This document shows, in pieces, positions 1 to 5,362 of a stretch of 5,415 bases of DNA; within the stretch, counting starts at the first letter, position 1; every line of letters starts with the position of its first letter. The position numbers and the translations under genes are program-made. The stretch is taken from the NCBI GenBank assembly GCA_003516865.1, contig DPBR01000085.1, forward strand, positions 8,981-14,395, given 5' to 3'. The notes beneath the pieces were generated by a model. That model was not told where the DNA came from, searched no databases, and saw only the letters and a program-made list of their open reading frames with translations. The DNA comes from Oscillospiraceae bacterium (GTDB lineage: Bacteria; Bacillota; Clostridia; Oscillospirales; Ruminococcaceae).

Positions 1-681
1 CACCAGACAAGAAGATGGAACCCCAAAATGGCACCCTACATTTTCACAGAGAGAAACGGTATCTATATTATCGATCTCCAGAAGACAGTAAAGAAGCTTG
101 ACGAGGCTTACAACTTCATTCACGAGGTTGCAGCTGACGGCGGCGAGGTTCTGTTTGTAGGTACAAAGAAGCAGGCTGCTGATTCAATCAAGGAAGAAGC
201 ACTCAGAGCAAATGCTCACTATGTAAACGCAAGATGGCTCGGCGGTATGATGACAAACTTCAAGACCATCGAGAAGAGAATTAAAAGACTTGAACAGCTC
301 CACGCAATGGAGAATGACGGTACATTCGATCTTCTCCCCAAGAAGGAAGTTGTTAAGCTCAACCTCGAGATCGAAAAGCTCGAGAAGTTCCTCGGCGGTA
401 TCAAGAATATGAAGAAGCTTCCCGGTGCGCTGTTCGTAGTTGACCCGCGTAAGGAGAAGATTGCGGTTTCCGAGGCAAGAAAGCTCGGTATTCCCGTTGT
501 TGCAATCGTAGACACGAACTGCGACCCCGATGAAATCGACTATGTAATTCCCGGAAACGACGACGCTATCCGCGCTGTAAAGCTTATCGCAGGCGCAATG
601 GCTGACGCTATTATTTCCGCAAATCAGGGCAAGACCGAAGCAGAGGCTGCCGAAGCGGAAGAAACCCAGACTGAGGAATAA
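1..681 (+). CDS. rpsB: 30S ribosomal protein S2 (5' partial)
   Basis: Ribosomal protein S2 binds the 30S subunit at the head-body junction and is needed for S1 recruitment and translation initiation. The reading frame is open from base 1 and begins with HQTRRWNPKM, the conserved S2 segment that follows the GVHFGH region. The ATG at 28 is therefore an internal methionine, and roughly 17 N-terminal residues lie outside the window. Family hallmarks follow in order: the NGIYIIDLQKT segment, VLFVGTKKQA, NARWLGGMMTNF, the coiled-coil-like charged stretch around 285-400, LPGALFVVDPRKE, and GIPVVAIVDTNCDPD with the IPGNDDAIRA segment near the end. The last ~16 residues form an acidic Glu/Ala-rich tail, common and variable in this family. 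It sits 22 nt upstream of tsf, the standard bacterial pair. The identity is essentially certain; only the 5' end is missing. Confidence 0.98.
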   Translation, partial: HQTRRWNPKMAPYIFTERNGIYIIDLQKTVKKLDEAYNFIHEVAADGGEVLFVGTKKQAADSIKEEALRANAHYVNARWLGGMMTNFKTIEKRIKRLEQLHAMENDGTFDLLPKKEVVKLNLEIEKLEKFLGGIKNMKKLPGALFVVDPRKEKIAVSEARKLGIPVVAIVDTNCDPDEIDYVIPGNDDAIRAVKLIAGAMADAIISANQGKTEAEAAEAEETQTEE

Positions 682-690
682 TTGAGATAT

Positions 691-696
691 AAGGAG
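691..696 (+). promoter_or_regulatory. Ribosome binding site of tsf
   Basis: AAGGAG lies 7 nt upstream of the tsf ATG inside the 22-nt rpsB-tsf spacer. It fixes the start codon at 704 and shows that tsf has its own strong initiation signal rather than depending only on coupling to rpsB. Confidence 0.85.
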
Positions 697-703
697 AAAG
701 AAA

Positions 704-1612
704 ATGGCTAATGTAACTGCACAGGACGTTAAAGAGCTGCGCGATATGACCGGCTGCGGTATGATGGACTGCAAGAGAGCGCTTGTCGAAGCTGACGGCA
801 ACCGTGACGAAGCTGTTAAAATTCTTCGTGAAAAGGGACTTGCAAAGGCTGCCAAGAAGGCGGGCAGAATTGCCGCCGAGGGCGTTGTTAAGGCTATGAC
901 CAGAGGCAATATCGGCGTAGTTGCTGAAATCAACTGTGAAACCGACTTCTGCGCGAAGTCAGATAAGTTCCTCGCAATGGTTGAGGAAATCGCAAATACA
1001 ATTCTCGACAACGACGCAGCTGACCCCGACGCACTTATGGATTGCACGGTTTCCGGCACAAACGAGAAGGTTTCCGAGTATCTCACAAACAAGATTGCAA
1101 CAATCGGCGAGAACATCAAAATCCGCCGTTTCACAAAGATGGAAGGCACTCTTATCGCTTATATGCACGATGGCGGCAGACTCGGAACTCTCGTAAAGAT
1201 TGTTACCGACAAGCCCGAGGACGCTGAAGTTCTCGCGTGCGGAAAGAACGTCGCTCTTCAGGTAACGGCTCTCGGCGCTCAGTATGTAAGCAAGGATACC
1301 GTTCCCGCAGAGGTTCTTGCAAACGAGAAAGAGGTTCAGACCAAGCTCGTTGAGCAGGAAGGCAAGCCCGCAAACGTTGCCGAGAAGATTGTTGAAGGCC
1401 GTATGAGAAAGTTCTTCGAGGAAGTTTGCCTTCTCGACCAGAAATACTTCAAGGACGACACTATGAGCGTCGGCAAGTACGTTCAGTCCGTTGAAAAGGC
1501 GCAGGGCTGCTCTATCAAGGTTGACAGCTTCGTTCGTTATGAGCGCGGCGAGGGTATTGAGAAAAAGCAGGACGACTTTGCTGCCGAAGTAGAGGCAATG
1601 GTTAAGAAATAA
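704..1612 (+). CDS. tsf: Elongation factor Ts (EF-Ts)
   Basis: EF-Ts is the cytoplasmic guanine-nucleotide exchange factor that releases GDP from EF-Tu during elongation. The 302-residue product is a little longer than the 283-residue E. coli protein. It starts at ATG 704, 7 nt after AAGGAG (691-696). The N-terminal UBA-like domain contains MTGCGMMDCKRAL (residues 15-27). The core has the EF-Tu-contacting motif TDFCAK (80-85), where the usual TDFV carries Cys in place of Val. IGENIKIRR (134-142), the HDGGR loop (155-159) and KPANVAEKIVEGRMRKF (221-237) follow, then a C-terminal GEGIEKKQDDFAAEV segment. The protein has eight cysteines (18, 23, 78, 83, 114, 179, 242, 269), more than the E. coli protein. 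It is cotranscribed with rpsB. An intrinsic terminator follows 23 nt after the stop, so pyrH, the frequent next gene in Firmicutes, is not next here. Confidence 0.98.
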   Translation: MANVTAQDVKELRDMTGCGMMDCKRALVEADGNRDEAVKILREKGLAKAAKKAGRIAAEGVVKAMTRGNIGVVAEINCETDFCAKSDKFLAMVEEIANTILDNDAADPDALMDCTVSGTNEKVSEYLTNKIATIGENIKIRRFTKMEGTLIAYMHDGGRLGTLVKIVTDKPEDAEVLACGKNVALQVTALGAQYVSKDTVPAEVLANEKEVQTKLVEQEGKPANVAEKIVEGRMRKFFEEVCLLDQKYFKDDTMSVGKYVQSVEKAQGCSIKVDSFVRYERGEGIEKKQDDFAAEVEAMVKK

Positions 1613-1635
1613 GTTCCGGTTTCGGACGATAACAG

Positions 1636-1664
1636 ACCTCCCTGTTTGCGCGGGGAGGTTTTTC
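1636..1664 (+). terminator. Rho-independent terminator of rpsB-tsf
   Basis: A perfect seven-base stem, ACCTCCC (1636-1642) with GGGAGGT (1653-1659), is extended inward by a T-G wobble and a G-C pair. It closes a six-base loop (TTTGCG) and runs directly into a five-T tract (1659-1663). No comparable T-run follows on the - strand, so this hairpin is directional and ends the rpsB-tsf transcript 23 nt after the tsf stop codon. Confidence 0.88.
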
Positions 1665-1673
1665 ATTAAGCTG

Positions 1674-1708
1674 AAAAACTCCCCCGAACTTAGTTTCGGG
1701 GGAATTTT
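1674..1708. terminator. Bidirectional terminator between tsf and spoIIID
   Basis: The stem pairs TCCCCCGAA (1680-1688) with TTCGGGGGA (1695-1703) around a six-base loop. On the - strand five Ts follow almost at once (complement of AAAAA 1674-1678), making a strong terminator for spoIIID, whose stop codon ends only 7 nt before the stem. On the + strand AATTTTCG and a further T-rich stretch follow, giving a weaker back-up for tsf read-through. With the hairpin at 1636 it fully separates the two convergent genes. Confidence 0.82.
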
Positions 1709-1710
1709 CG

Positions 1711-1998
1711 TTATTTTTGTCCAACTGCAAGCCTTTTGTTCTTGAGAGCCTGATATTTCTGCTTTGTCGCCTCGCCGCCGCGGATATGGCGTTCCTGTTT
1801 ATTCTTGTCGAGAACCGCCTTAACCTCGTCGAAAAGCCGTTTGTTTGCTTTTTCAAGTTTTGTGGTTATATCCTGATGAACCGTGCTTTTGCTGATTCCG
1901 AACTGTTTTGCGGTACTTCTTACGGTAGCGTTGTTCTGCACGATATAATTTCCGAGAATGACGCATCTTTCTTCGCTTCCTTCGCCGTAGTGCTTCAA
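1711..1998 (-). CDS. spoIIID: Sporulation transcriptional regulator SpoIIID
   Basis: SpoIIID is a small DNA-binding regulator that acts in the mother cell during endospore formation. With sigma-E it activates and represses many genes, including sigK and its own gene. The 95-residue product matches the family length (93 in B. subtilis). It shows ILGNYIVQNNATVR, a helix-turn-helix at about residues 25-45 (core AKQFGISKSTVHQDIT), an FDEVKAVLDKNK helix and the signature HIRGGEAT (71-78), followed by a basic C-terminal tail (KYQALKNKRL) that contacts DNA in the known protein. The start is TTG at 1998-1996. The upstream frame is open only back to a TGA and contains no ATG, and a GGGGG ribosome binding site sits 7 nt upstream of the TTG. 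The gene converges with tsf, shares a bidirectional terminator with it, and is divergent from the PLP-enzyme operon. A sigma-E-like promoter lies upstream. Identity is firm; the exact start is likely. Confidence 0.95.
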   Translation of the reverse strand: MKHYGEGSEERCVILGNYIVQNNATVRSTAKQFGISKSTVHQDITTKLEKANKRLFDEVKAVLDKNKQERHIRGGEATKQKYQALKNKRLAVGQK

Positions 1999-2005
1999 TG
2001 AAATA

Positions 2006-2013
2006 CCCCCTTT
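2006..2013 (-). promoter_or_regulatory. Ribosome binding site of spoIIID (decides TTG start)
   Basis: Read on the - strand, AAAGGGGG is followed by 7 nt and then TTG AAG CAC. No ATG or GTG in frame lies between the upstream TGA and the conserved region, so this purine tract supports the TTG as the true start. It departs slightly from AAGGAGG (G for A), which with the TTG could mean modest translation efficiency. Confidence 0.7.
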
Positions 2014-2044
2014 ATGAGCCTTTTTTATCGTCGCTCAACAGTAA

Positions 2045-2073
2045 ATACTATGTTCGGAATGTACGGTTTATGA
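2045..2073 (-). promoter_or_regulatory. Putative sigma-E-type promoter of spoIIID
   Basis: On the - strand, TCATAAA (2073-2067) is followed by a 14-bp spacer and CATAGTAT (2052-2045). This resembles the Bacillus sigma-E pattern of an ATA-centred -35 and a CATACANT -10 at about 14 bp: the ATA core and CATA..-T of the -10 match, while two inner -10 bases differ. Transcription would start near 2038, giving a leader of about 40 nt. B. subtilis spoIIID is sigma-E dependent, which raises the prior. The match is by eye only. Confidence 0.5.
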
Positions 2074-2077
2074 TTGC

Positions 2078-2085
2078 GGACAAAT
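2078..2085 (+). promoter_or_regulatory. Possible SpoIIID-binding site upstream of spoIIID
   Basis: GGACAAAT fits the eight inner positions of the SpoIIID consensus WWRRACARNY; the two outer W positions are GC and do not fit. It lies just upstream of the predicted spoIIID -35 (about -40 to -47 from the predicted start), a position suited to activation. Positive autoregulation of spoIIID is known in B. subtilis. A related GACAATT copy lies 15 bp away within the sigma-A -35 at 2092. The motif is short and degenerate, so chance occurrence is possible. Confidence 0.35.
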
Positions 2086-2091
2086 TCGCTA

Positions 2092-2120
2092 TTGACAATT
2101 GAGCGGGAAAAAGTTATAAT
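2092..2120 (+). promoter_or_regulatory. Consensus sigma-A promoter of the PLP-enzyme operon
   Basis: TTGACA (2092-2097), a 17-bp spacer and TATAAT (2115-2120) form an exact match to the housekeeping sigma-A/sigma-70 consensus. Initiation would fall near 2127, leaving a short leader of about 28 nt before the ATG at 2155. This rules out the upstream in-frame TTG (2074) and the ATG at 2125 as practical starts. Transcription is divergent from spoIIID. Confidence 0.88.
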
Positions 2121-2142
2121 TAATATGAGAAGTAACGTTTTT

Positions 2143-2148
2143 AAGGAG
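2143..2148 (+). promoter_or_regulatory. Ribosome binding site deciding the start at 2155
   Basis: AAGGAG is placed 6 nt before ATG 2155. The frame is open further upstream, to a TTG at 2074 and through an ATG at 2125, but those candidates lie before or at the predicted transcription start and have no such purine tract. The 417-residue form is therefore preferred. Confidence 0.85.
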
Positions 2149-2154
2149 CAGGAA

Positions 2155-3408
2155 ATGGATTTTTTTGAGTTTTCACCGGAGATTGAAAAGGCTTCGGAAG
2201 CGGCGATGAAGAAATGCGAAAAGCGGTTCGCGGAGCTTGACGAGCTTTGCGAATACAACGGAAAGCGCGTTCTGAAGGCGTTTATCGACAACCGCGTAAG
2301 CGAAATGCATCTGAAAGGCACAACGGGCTATGGTTACGGCGACGAGGGCAGAGATAAGCTTGACGCGGTATTCGCGCAGGTTCTGGGCGCCGAGGACGCG
2401 CTTGTGCGGCATAATTTCGTGAACGGAACGCACGCGATTGTAACGGCGCTTTTCGGTATTCTGAGAAACGGCGACAACATACTTTTCGCAACGGGACTGC
2501 CTTATGATACCGTTCAGGACGCGGTTTTCGGGGAAAATGTGGGTTCGCTTCGCGATTACGGGATAACAAGCGCGGTTGTTCCTCTCGACAAGAACGGAAT
2601 GCCCGATTACGCGAAAATCACCGAAAGTGCGGCGGGCTGTAAAGCGGCTTATATTCAGCGTTCGCGGGGATATTCGCTTCGCCCGTCGTTCGATATCGAT
2701 ATTATCGAGAAGATAATCAGCGCGGTTAAATCGGCAAATCCCGACTGCATAATTCTCGTGGACAACTGTTACGGCGAGCTTGTCGAGAAGCGCGAGCCTA
2801 CGGCTGTCGGCGCGGATTTGATTGTCGGCAGTTTAATCAAGAATTTGGGCGGCGGAATTGCCGAAACGGGCGGTTACATAGCGGGCCGCGCGGATTTGAT
2901 TGAGAAGTGCGCGTTTCGCCTGACAACGCCCGGCGCGGGAAAAGAAGTCGGCTGTTCGCTTAATCAGAGCCGCGGAATGTATCTCGGTTTGTTTCACGCA
3001 CCGGAGGCGGTCTGCGCGGCGCTGAAAACGTCGGTTTTTGCGGCGGCATTGTTTGACGAGCTTGGCTATGAGGTTTTCCCGCGGTATGATGAAAAGCGCA
3101 CGGATATAATCGCCGCGATAAAGCTGCACGGCGAAAACGAGCTGATACGTTTCTGCGAGGGTATTCAGAGCGGTTCGCCGATAGACAGTTCGGCGCTTCC
3201 CGAACCTTGGGATATGCCCGGCTACGACAGCAAGGTGATAATGGCTGCGGGCGCTTTTACGATGGGCGCTTCGATTGAGCTTTCGGCGGACGCGCCGCTT
3301 AGAGAGCCGTTTGCGGTCTGGGTTCAGGGCGGACTTACGTTCCCAACGGGAAAAACGGGAATTATGCTCGCCGCAGACAGAATAATGAAAGGCAGAAGCC
3401 ATGGTTAA
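2155..3408 (+). CDS. PLP-dependent enzyme, methionine gamma-lyase-like / aluminium-resistance (YnbB) family
   Basis: A cytoplasmic fold-type I PLP enzyme of the Cys/Met-metabolism superfamily, in the clade annotated as methionine gamma-lyase family or 'cystathionine beta-lyase involved in aluminium resistance' (B. subtilis YnbB-like). The true substrate of this clade is not established. In the 417-residue product, GTTGYGYGDEGRDKLD (55-70) and NFVNGTHAI (87-95) are N-terminal active-site segments. D203 in VDNCYGE is the likely Asp pairing with the pyridine nitrogen, and K229 in GSLIKNLGGG is the likely Schiff-base lysine. TGGYIAG (238-244) follows, and PGAGKEVG (259-266) is another family motif. 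No signal peptide or membrane segment is seen, and the length suits the family. It is the first gene after a perfect sigma-A promoter and overlaps the next gene by 8 nt. Family assignment is strong; the reaction (probably a C-S or related beta/gamma elimination) is inference. Confidence 0.88.
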   Translation: MDFFEFSPEIEKASEAAMKKCEKRFAELDELCEYNGKRVLKAFIDNRVSEMHLKGTTGYGYGDEGRDKLDAVFAQVLGAEDALVRHNFVNGTHAIVTALFGILRNGDNILFATGLPYDTVQDAVFGENVGSLRDYGITSAVVPLDKNGMPDYAKITESAAGCKAAYIQRSRGYSLRPSFDIDIIEKIISAVKSANPDCIILVDNCYGELVEKREPTAVGADLIVGSLIKNLGGGIAETGGYIAGRADLIEKCAFRLTTPGAGKEVGCSLNQSRGMYLGLFHAPEAVCAALKTSVFAAALFDELGYEVFPRYDEKRTDIIAAIKLHGENELIRFCEGIQSGSPIDSSALPEPWDMPGYDSKVIMAAGAFTMGASIELSADAPLREPFAVWVQGGLTFPTGKTGIMLAADRIMKGRSHG

Positions 3409-3943
3409 GAGAATGTTCGCGATATCGGGCGTTTCGCTCGCGCTGCTGTTTGTGTTCTGGGGAATGTTCCTCGGCACGAAAAAGCCCGTTTACTTCACGC
3501 TCGGAATAGTCGCAATGACCGTTTGCTATCACTTCACGATAAGATTGGTTATCGGCAATTTGTTTGATTATAAGCTCAGAAATTGCGTTGATTACAAGAG
3601 AAAGTGGTTTGCGCCGCGCAATTTTGAGGAAAAGCTGTACAAGAAGCTTCGCGTTAAGAAATGGAAGAAGTATATTCCGACGGCAGACGAAAGCCTGTTT
3701 TCCTTTGAAAACAGAACGCCGAAGCAGATTTTAATGTCGGGCTGTCAGGCGGAGATTGTACACGAAACCTGCGCGGGAGTGGGACTTCTGGCGATGCTTC
3801 TGGCGTTTCCGTTCGGAGAATTTTGGGTATTTTTCGCAACGTCAATACTTGCGGCGCTCTGCGACCTTGTTTTTGTCGCGATACAGCGGTATAACCGCCC
3901 GCGGCTGCTGAAGCTTATGGAGAGAACACGGAAAAATGCTTGA
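3401..3943 (+). CDS. Small multi-pass membrane protein, CrtO-like acyltransferase family (putative)
   Basis: A 180-residue integral membrane protein. Hydrophobic segments at about 5-25, 31-51, 123-138 and 141-161 suggest four membrane passes around a basic cytosolic-type stretch at 58-110. That stretch contains RKWFAPRNFEEKLYKKLRVKKWKKYIP. The C-terminal motif IQRYNRPRL (161-169) and the YKKLRVKKWKKYIP block resemble what I recall of glycosyl-4,4'-diaponeurosporenoate acyltransferase (CrtO, staphyloxanthin pathway) and its many uncharacterised homologues. E118 and H121 in AEIVHE are candidate conserved polar residues. No carotenoid genes are visible nearby, so a carotenoid substrate is doubtful, and an acyl transfer to some other lipid or glycolipid is only a guess. 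ATG 3401 overlaps the previous gene by 8 nt, with a weak AAAGGCAG purine tract upstream, implying translational coupling. It overlaps the following GNAT gene by 8 nt too. Confidence 0.6.
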   Translation: MVKRMFAISGVSLALLFVFWGMFLGTKKPVYFTLGIVAMTVCYHFTIRLVIGNLFDYKLRNCVDYKRKWFAPRNFEEKLYKKLRVKKWKKYIPTADESLFSFENRTPKQILMSGCQAEIVHETCAGVGLLAMLLAFPFGEFWVFFATSILAALCDLVFVAIQRYNRPRLLKLMERTRKNA

Positions 3944-4415
3944 AATAAGACTTGCGGAAAACGCCGACAAAGCCGATGTAATGAGCCTTTACCGCTCGCT
4001 TGTCGGAACGGAGGGATTGACTTGGAGCGAGGATTATCCGACAATGGACGACGTTGAGCGCGATATTGCGGCAAAATCGCTTTATATCGCTGTTTTGGAC
4101 GGCAGAATAATAGCTGCCGCGGGGGCTGGCGAGGACAGCGAGGTTTCGGATATTTCATTGCTTGAAAATCCCTGCTGCCTCTATCGCGTTGGTGTGAGCC
4201 GTGATTTTCAGCGGCGAGGAATTGCGGGAATTCTGCTTGAATATATAAAAGCGGACGTGAAAAAGCGCGGATTTGACGGAATGTTTTTTCTTGTCGCGAG
4301 AGAGAACAAACCCGCGCTGAAACTTTATGAGAAGCACGGATTTTCACGCGCCGGTGAAACAAAAATGTTCGGATATGAGTTCTTTTGCTATGAATTAATT
4401 TTTAAGGAGAATTGA
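3936..4415 (+). CDS. GNAT-family N-acetyltransferase
   Basis: A 159-residue single-domain GNAT protein, expected to move an acetyl group from acetyl-CoA to an amine. The acceptor cannot be read from the sequence. Beta-strand/helix motif C/D material is at 2-20 (IRLAENADKADVMSLYRSL). Motif A spans about 82-110: LYRVGVSRDFQRRGIAGILLEYI, in which QRRGIA (92-97) is the Q/R-x-x-G-x-G/A acetyl-CoA pyrophosphate loop. Motif B is VARENKPALKLYEKHGF (120-136), with N124 and Y131 in the usual positions; the Tyr is the common general acid. No membrane segment is seen. The start ATG lies within the end of the preceding gene (8-nt overlap), with GGAGAG 11 nt upstream. The stop is 1 nt before the yicC start, and the yicC ribosome binding site lies inside this gene's 3' end. 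Family firm, substrate unknown. Confidence 0.9.
   Translation: MLEIRLAENADKADVMSLYRSLVGTEGLTWSEDYPTMDDVERDIAAKSLYIAVLDGRIIAAAGAGEDSEVSDISLLENPCCLYRVGVSRDFQRRGIAGILLEYIKADVKKRGFDGMFFLVARENKPALKLYEKHGFSRAGETKMFGYEFFCYELIFKEN
4404..4409 (+). promoter_or_regulatory. Ribosome binding site of yicC
   Basis: AAGGAG sits 7 nt before ATG 4417 and lies within the last codons of the GNAT gene. It is the strongest internal initiation signal in the operon; the two preceding genes have weak sites and probably rely on coupling, so yicC can be initiated independently. Confidence 0.8.
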
Positions 4416-4416
4416 T

Positions 4417-5295
4417 ATGATAAAGAGTATGACAGGCTTCGGGAGAGCGGAAGCCGTGCTTAACGGAAGAAGCATAACGGTTGAAATACGCTCGGTAAAT
4501 CACCGCTATTACGAGTTTTCGTGCCGTTTGCCGAGGAGTATGAATTTCGCGGAGGAGAAGATTAAATCGTTCCTCTACGGCAAGATTTCGCGCGGAAAAG
4601 TCGAGGTTTCGGTTCTGGTGCAGAACGTTGCGGCGATATCCGAGAAAATCACCGTGAACAAAGAGGTGATTTCGGAGTACATAACGGCGCTGCGCGAGAT
4701 AAAGGACGAGATGGATTTAACGGACAATCTCTCGCTGTCGGACGTAATGAGGATACCCGACGCGTTTACCGTCGTAAAGGCGGAAACGGACGAGGAGCAG
4801 CTCTGGGATGACCTAAGAAGCGTTCTCGGCGCTGCTCTGGACAACTTTGTCAGAATGCGCGAAACCGAGGGCGCGAAAATGCGCGCGGATATTCTTTCAA
4901 GACTCGAGGTTATCGAGAAGAACGTGAGCGTTGTCGAGGAGCGTTCGCCGAAGATTGTCGAGGATTACAGAAAGCGTCTTTACGACAGAATGTGCGAGGT
5001 GCTTGAGGGCAGGAATATCGACGAGGGAAGAATACTTCTCGAAGCGGGTATTTTCTCCGAGAAAACCGCCGTTGACGAGGAAACCGTGCGTTTGCGCTCG
5101 CATATTTCACAGCTTCGCGGTATGGTTGAAAGCGATGAGCCGATAGGCAGAAAGCTTGATTTTCTAGTGCAGGAAATGAATCGCGAAACCAACACGATAG
5201 GCTCGAAAGTGCAGGATATCGAGGTTACGAAGATTGTCGTTGACCAGAAGAGCGAAATTGAAAAAATCCGCGAGCAAATTCAGAATATCGAGTAA
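4417..5295 (+). CDS. yicC: YicC/YloC family endoribonuclease
   Basis: YicC-family proteins are conserved cytoplasmic endoribonucleases; E. coli YicC is implicated in RyhB small-RNA turnover and B. subtilis YloC is a homologue. The 292-residue product has the complete family layout. MTGFGRAEA (5-13) and VEIRSVNHRYYEFSCRLP (22-39) are at the N-terminus, with ISRGKVEVSV (57-66), then the middle helical region including MRETEGAKM (147-155). The DUF1732-type C-terminus has DEETVRLRSHI (220-230), IGRKLDFLVQEMNRETNTIGSK (243-264) and the terminal IREQIQNIE, nearly identical to the E. coli ending. The start is fixed by AAGGAG 7 nt upstream, 1 nt after the GNAT stop. In many Firmicutes yicC leads into remA-gmk-rpoZ. 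Here the next element is instead an independent promoter and FMN riboswitch beginning within 7 nt of the stop. Confidence 0.96.
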   Translation: MIKSMTGFGRAEAVLNGRSITVEIRSVNHRYYEFSCRLPRSMNFAEEKIKSFLYGKISRGKVEVSVLVQNVAAISEKITVNKEVISEYITALREIKDEMDLTDNLSLSDVMRIPDAFTVVKAETDEEQLWDDLRSVLGAALDNFVRMRETEGAKMRADILSRLEVIEKNVSVVEERSPKIVEDYRKRLYDRMCEVLEGRNIDEGRILLEAGIFSEKTAVDEETVRLRSHISQLRGMVESDEPIGRKLDFLVQEMNRETNTIGSKVQDIEVTKIVVDQKSEIEKIREQIQNIE

Positions 5296-5301
5296 AAACG
5301 C

Positions 5302-5330
5302 TTGACAAAACGCGCTGAATGTAATATAAT
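5302..5330 (+). promoter_or_regulatory. Consensus sigma-A promoter of the FMN-riboswitch transcript
   Basis: TTGACA (5302-5307), a 17-bp spacer and TATAAT (5325-5330) match the sigma-A consensus exactly. The -35 begins only 7 nt after the end of yicC. Initiation is expected near 5337, about 25 nt ahead of the riboswitch. The spacing leaves no room for a yicC terminator. Confidence 0.88.
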
Positions 5331-5362
5331 ATAAAAGTGAAGAAATTCACAAATATTTTTAT

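Noticed and set aside
28..30. ATG at 28 as the start of rpsB.
   Set aside because: The frame is open to base 1 and encodes HQTRRWNPK, conserved S2 sequence, so this is an internal methionine in a truncated gene.
184..1149. A 321-codon open frame on the - strand across rpsB and tsf.
   Set aside because: It lies antisense to two certain ribosomal/translation genes, spans their junction, has low-complexity Ser/Leu-rich content and no recognisable domain or ribosome binding site. It is a codon-bias shadow.
1717..2001. A 94-codon + strand open frame opposite spoIIID.
   Set aside because: It is antisense to a clear SpoIIID gene; the hydrophobic translation is a shadow and there is no ribosome binding site.
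2074..2154. Longer forms of the PLP enzyme starting at TTG 2074 or ATG 2125.
   Set aside because: TTG 2074 lies upstream of the perfect sigma-A promoter and ATG 2125 straddles the predicted transcription start, with no ribosome binding site. ATG 2155 has AAGGAG at 6 nt.
2833..3477. A 214-codon open frame on the - strand, opposite the PLP enzyme gene.
   Set aside because: Arg-rich translation with no domain, antisense to a well-supported enzyme gene and crossing into the next gene; explained by GC-rich third positions of the sense strand.
3745..4362. A 205-codon open frame on the - strand opposite the membrane protein and GNAT genes.
   Set aside because: Arg/Ser/Pro-rich shadow composition, no motif, and it would cover the overlap between two coupled sense genes.
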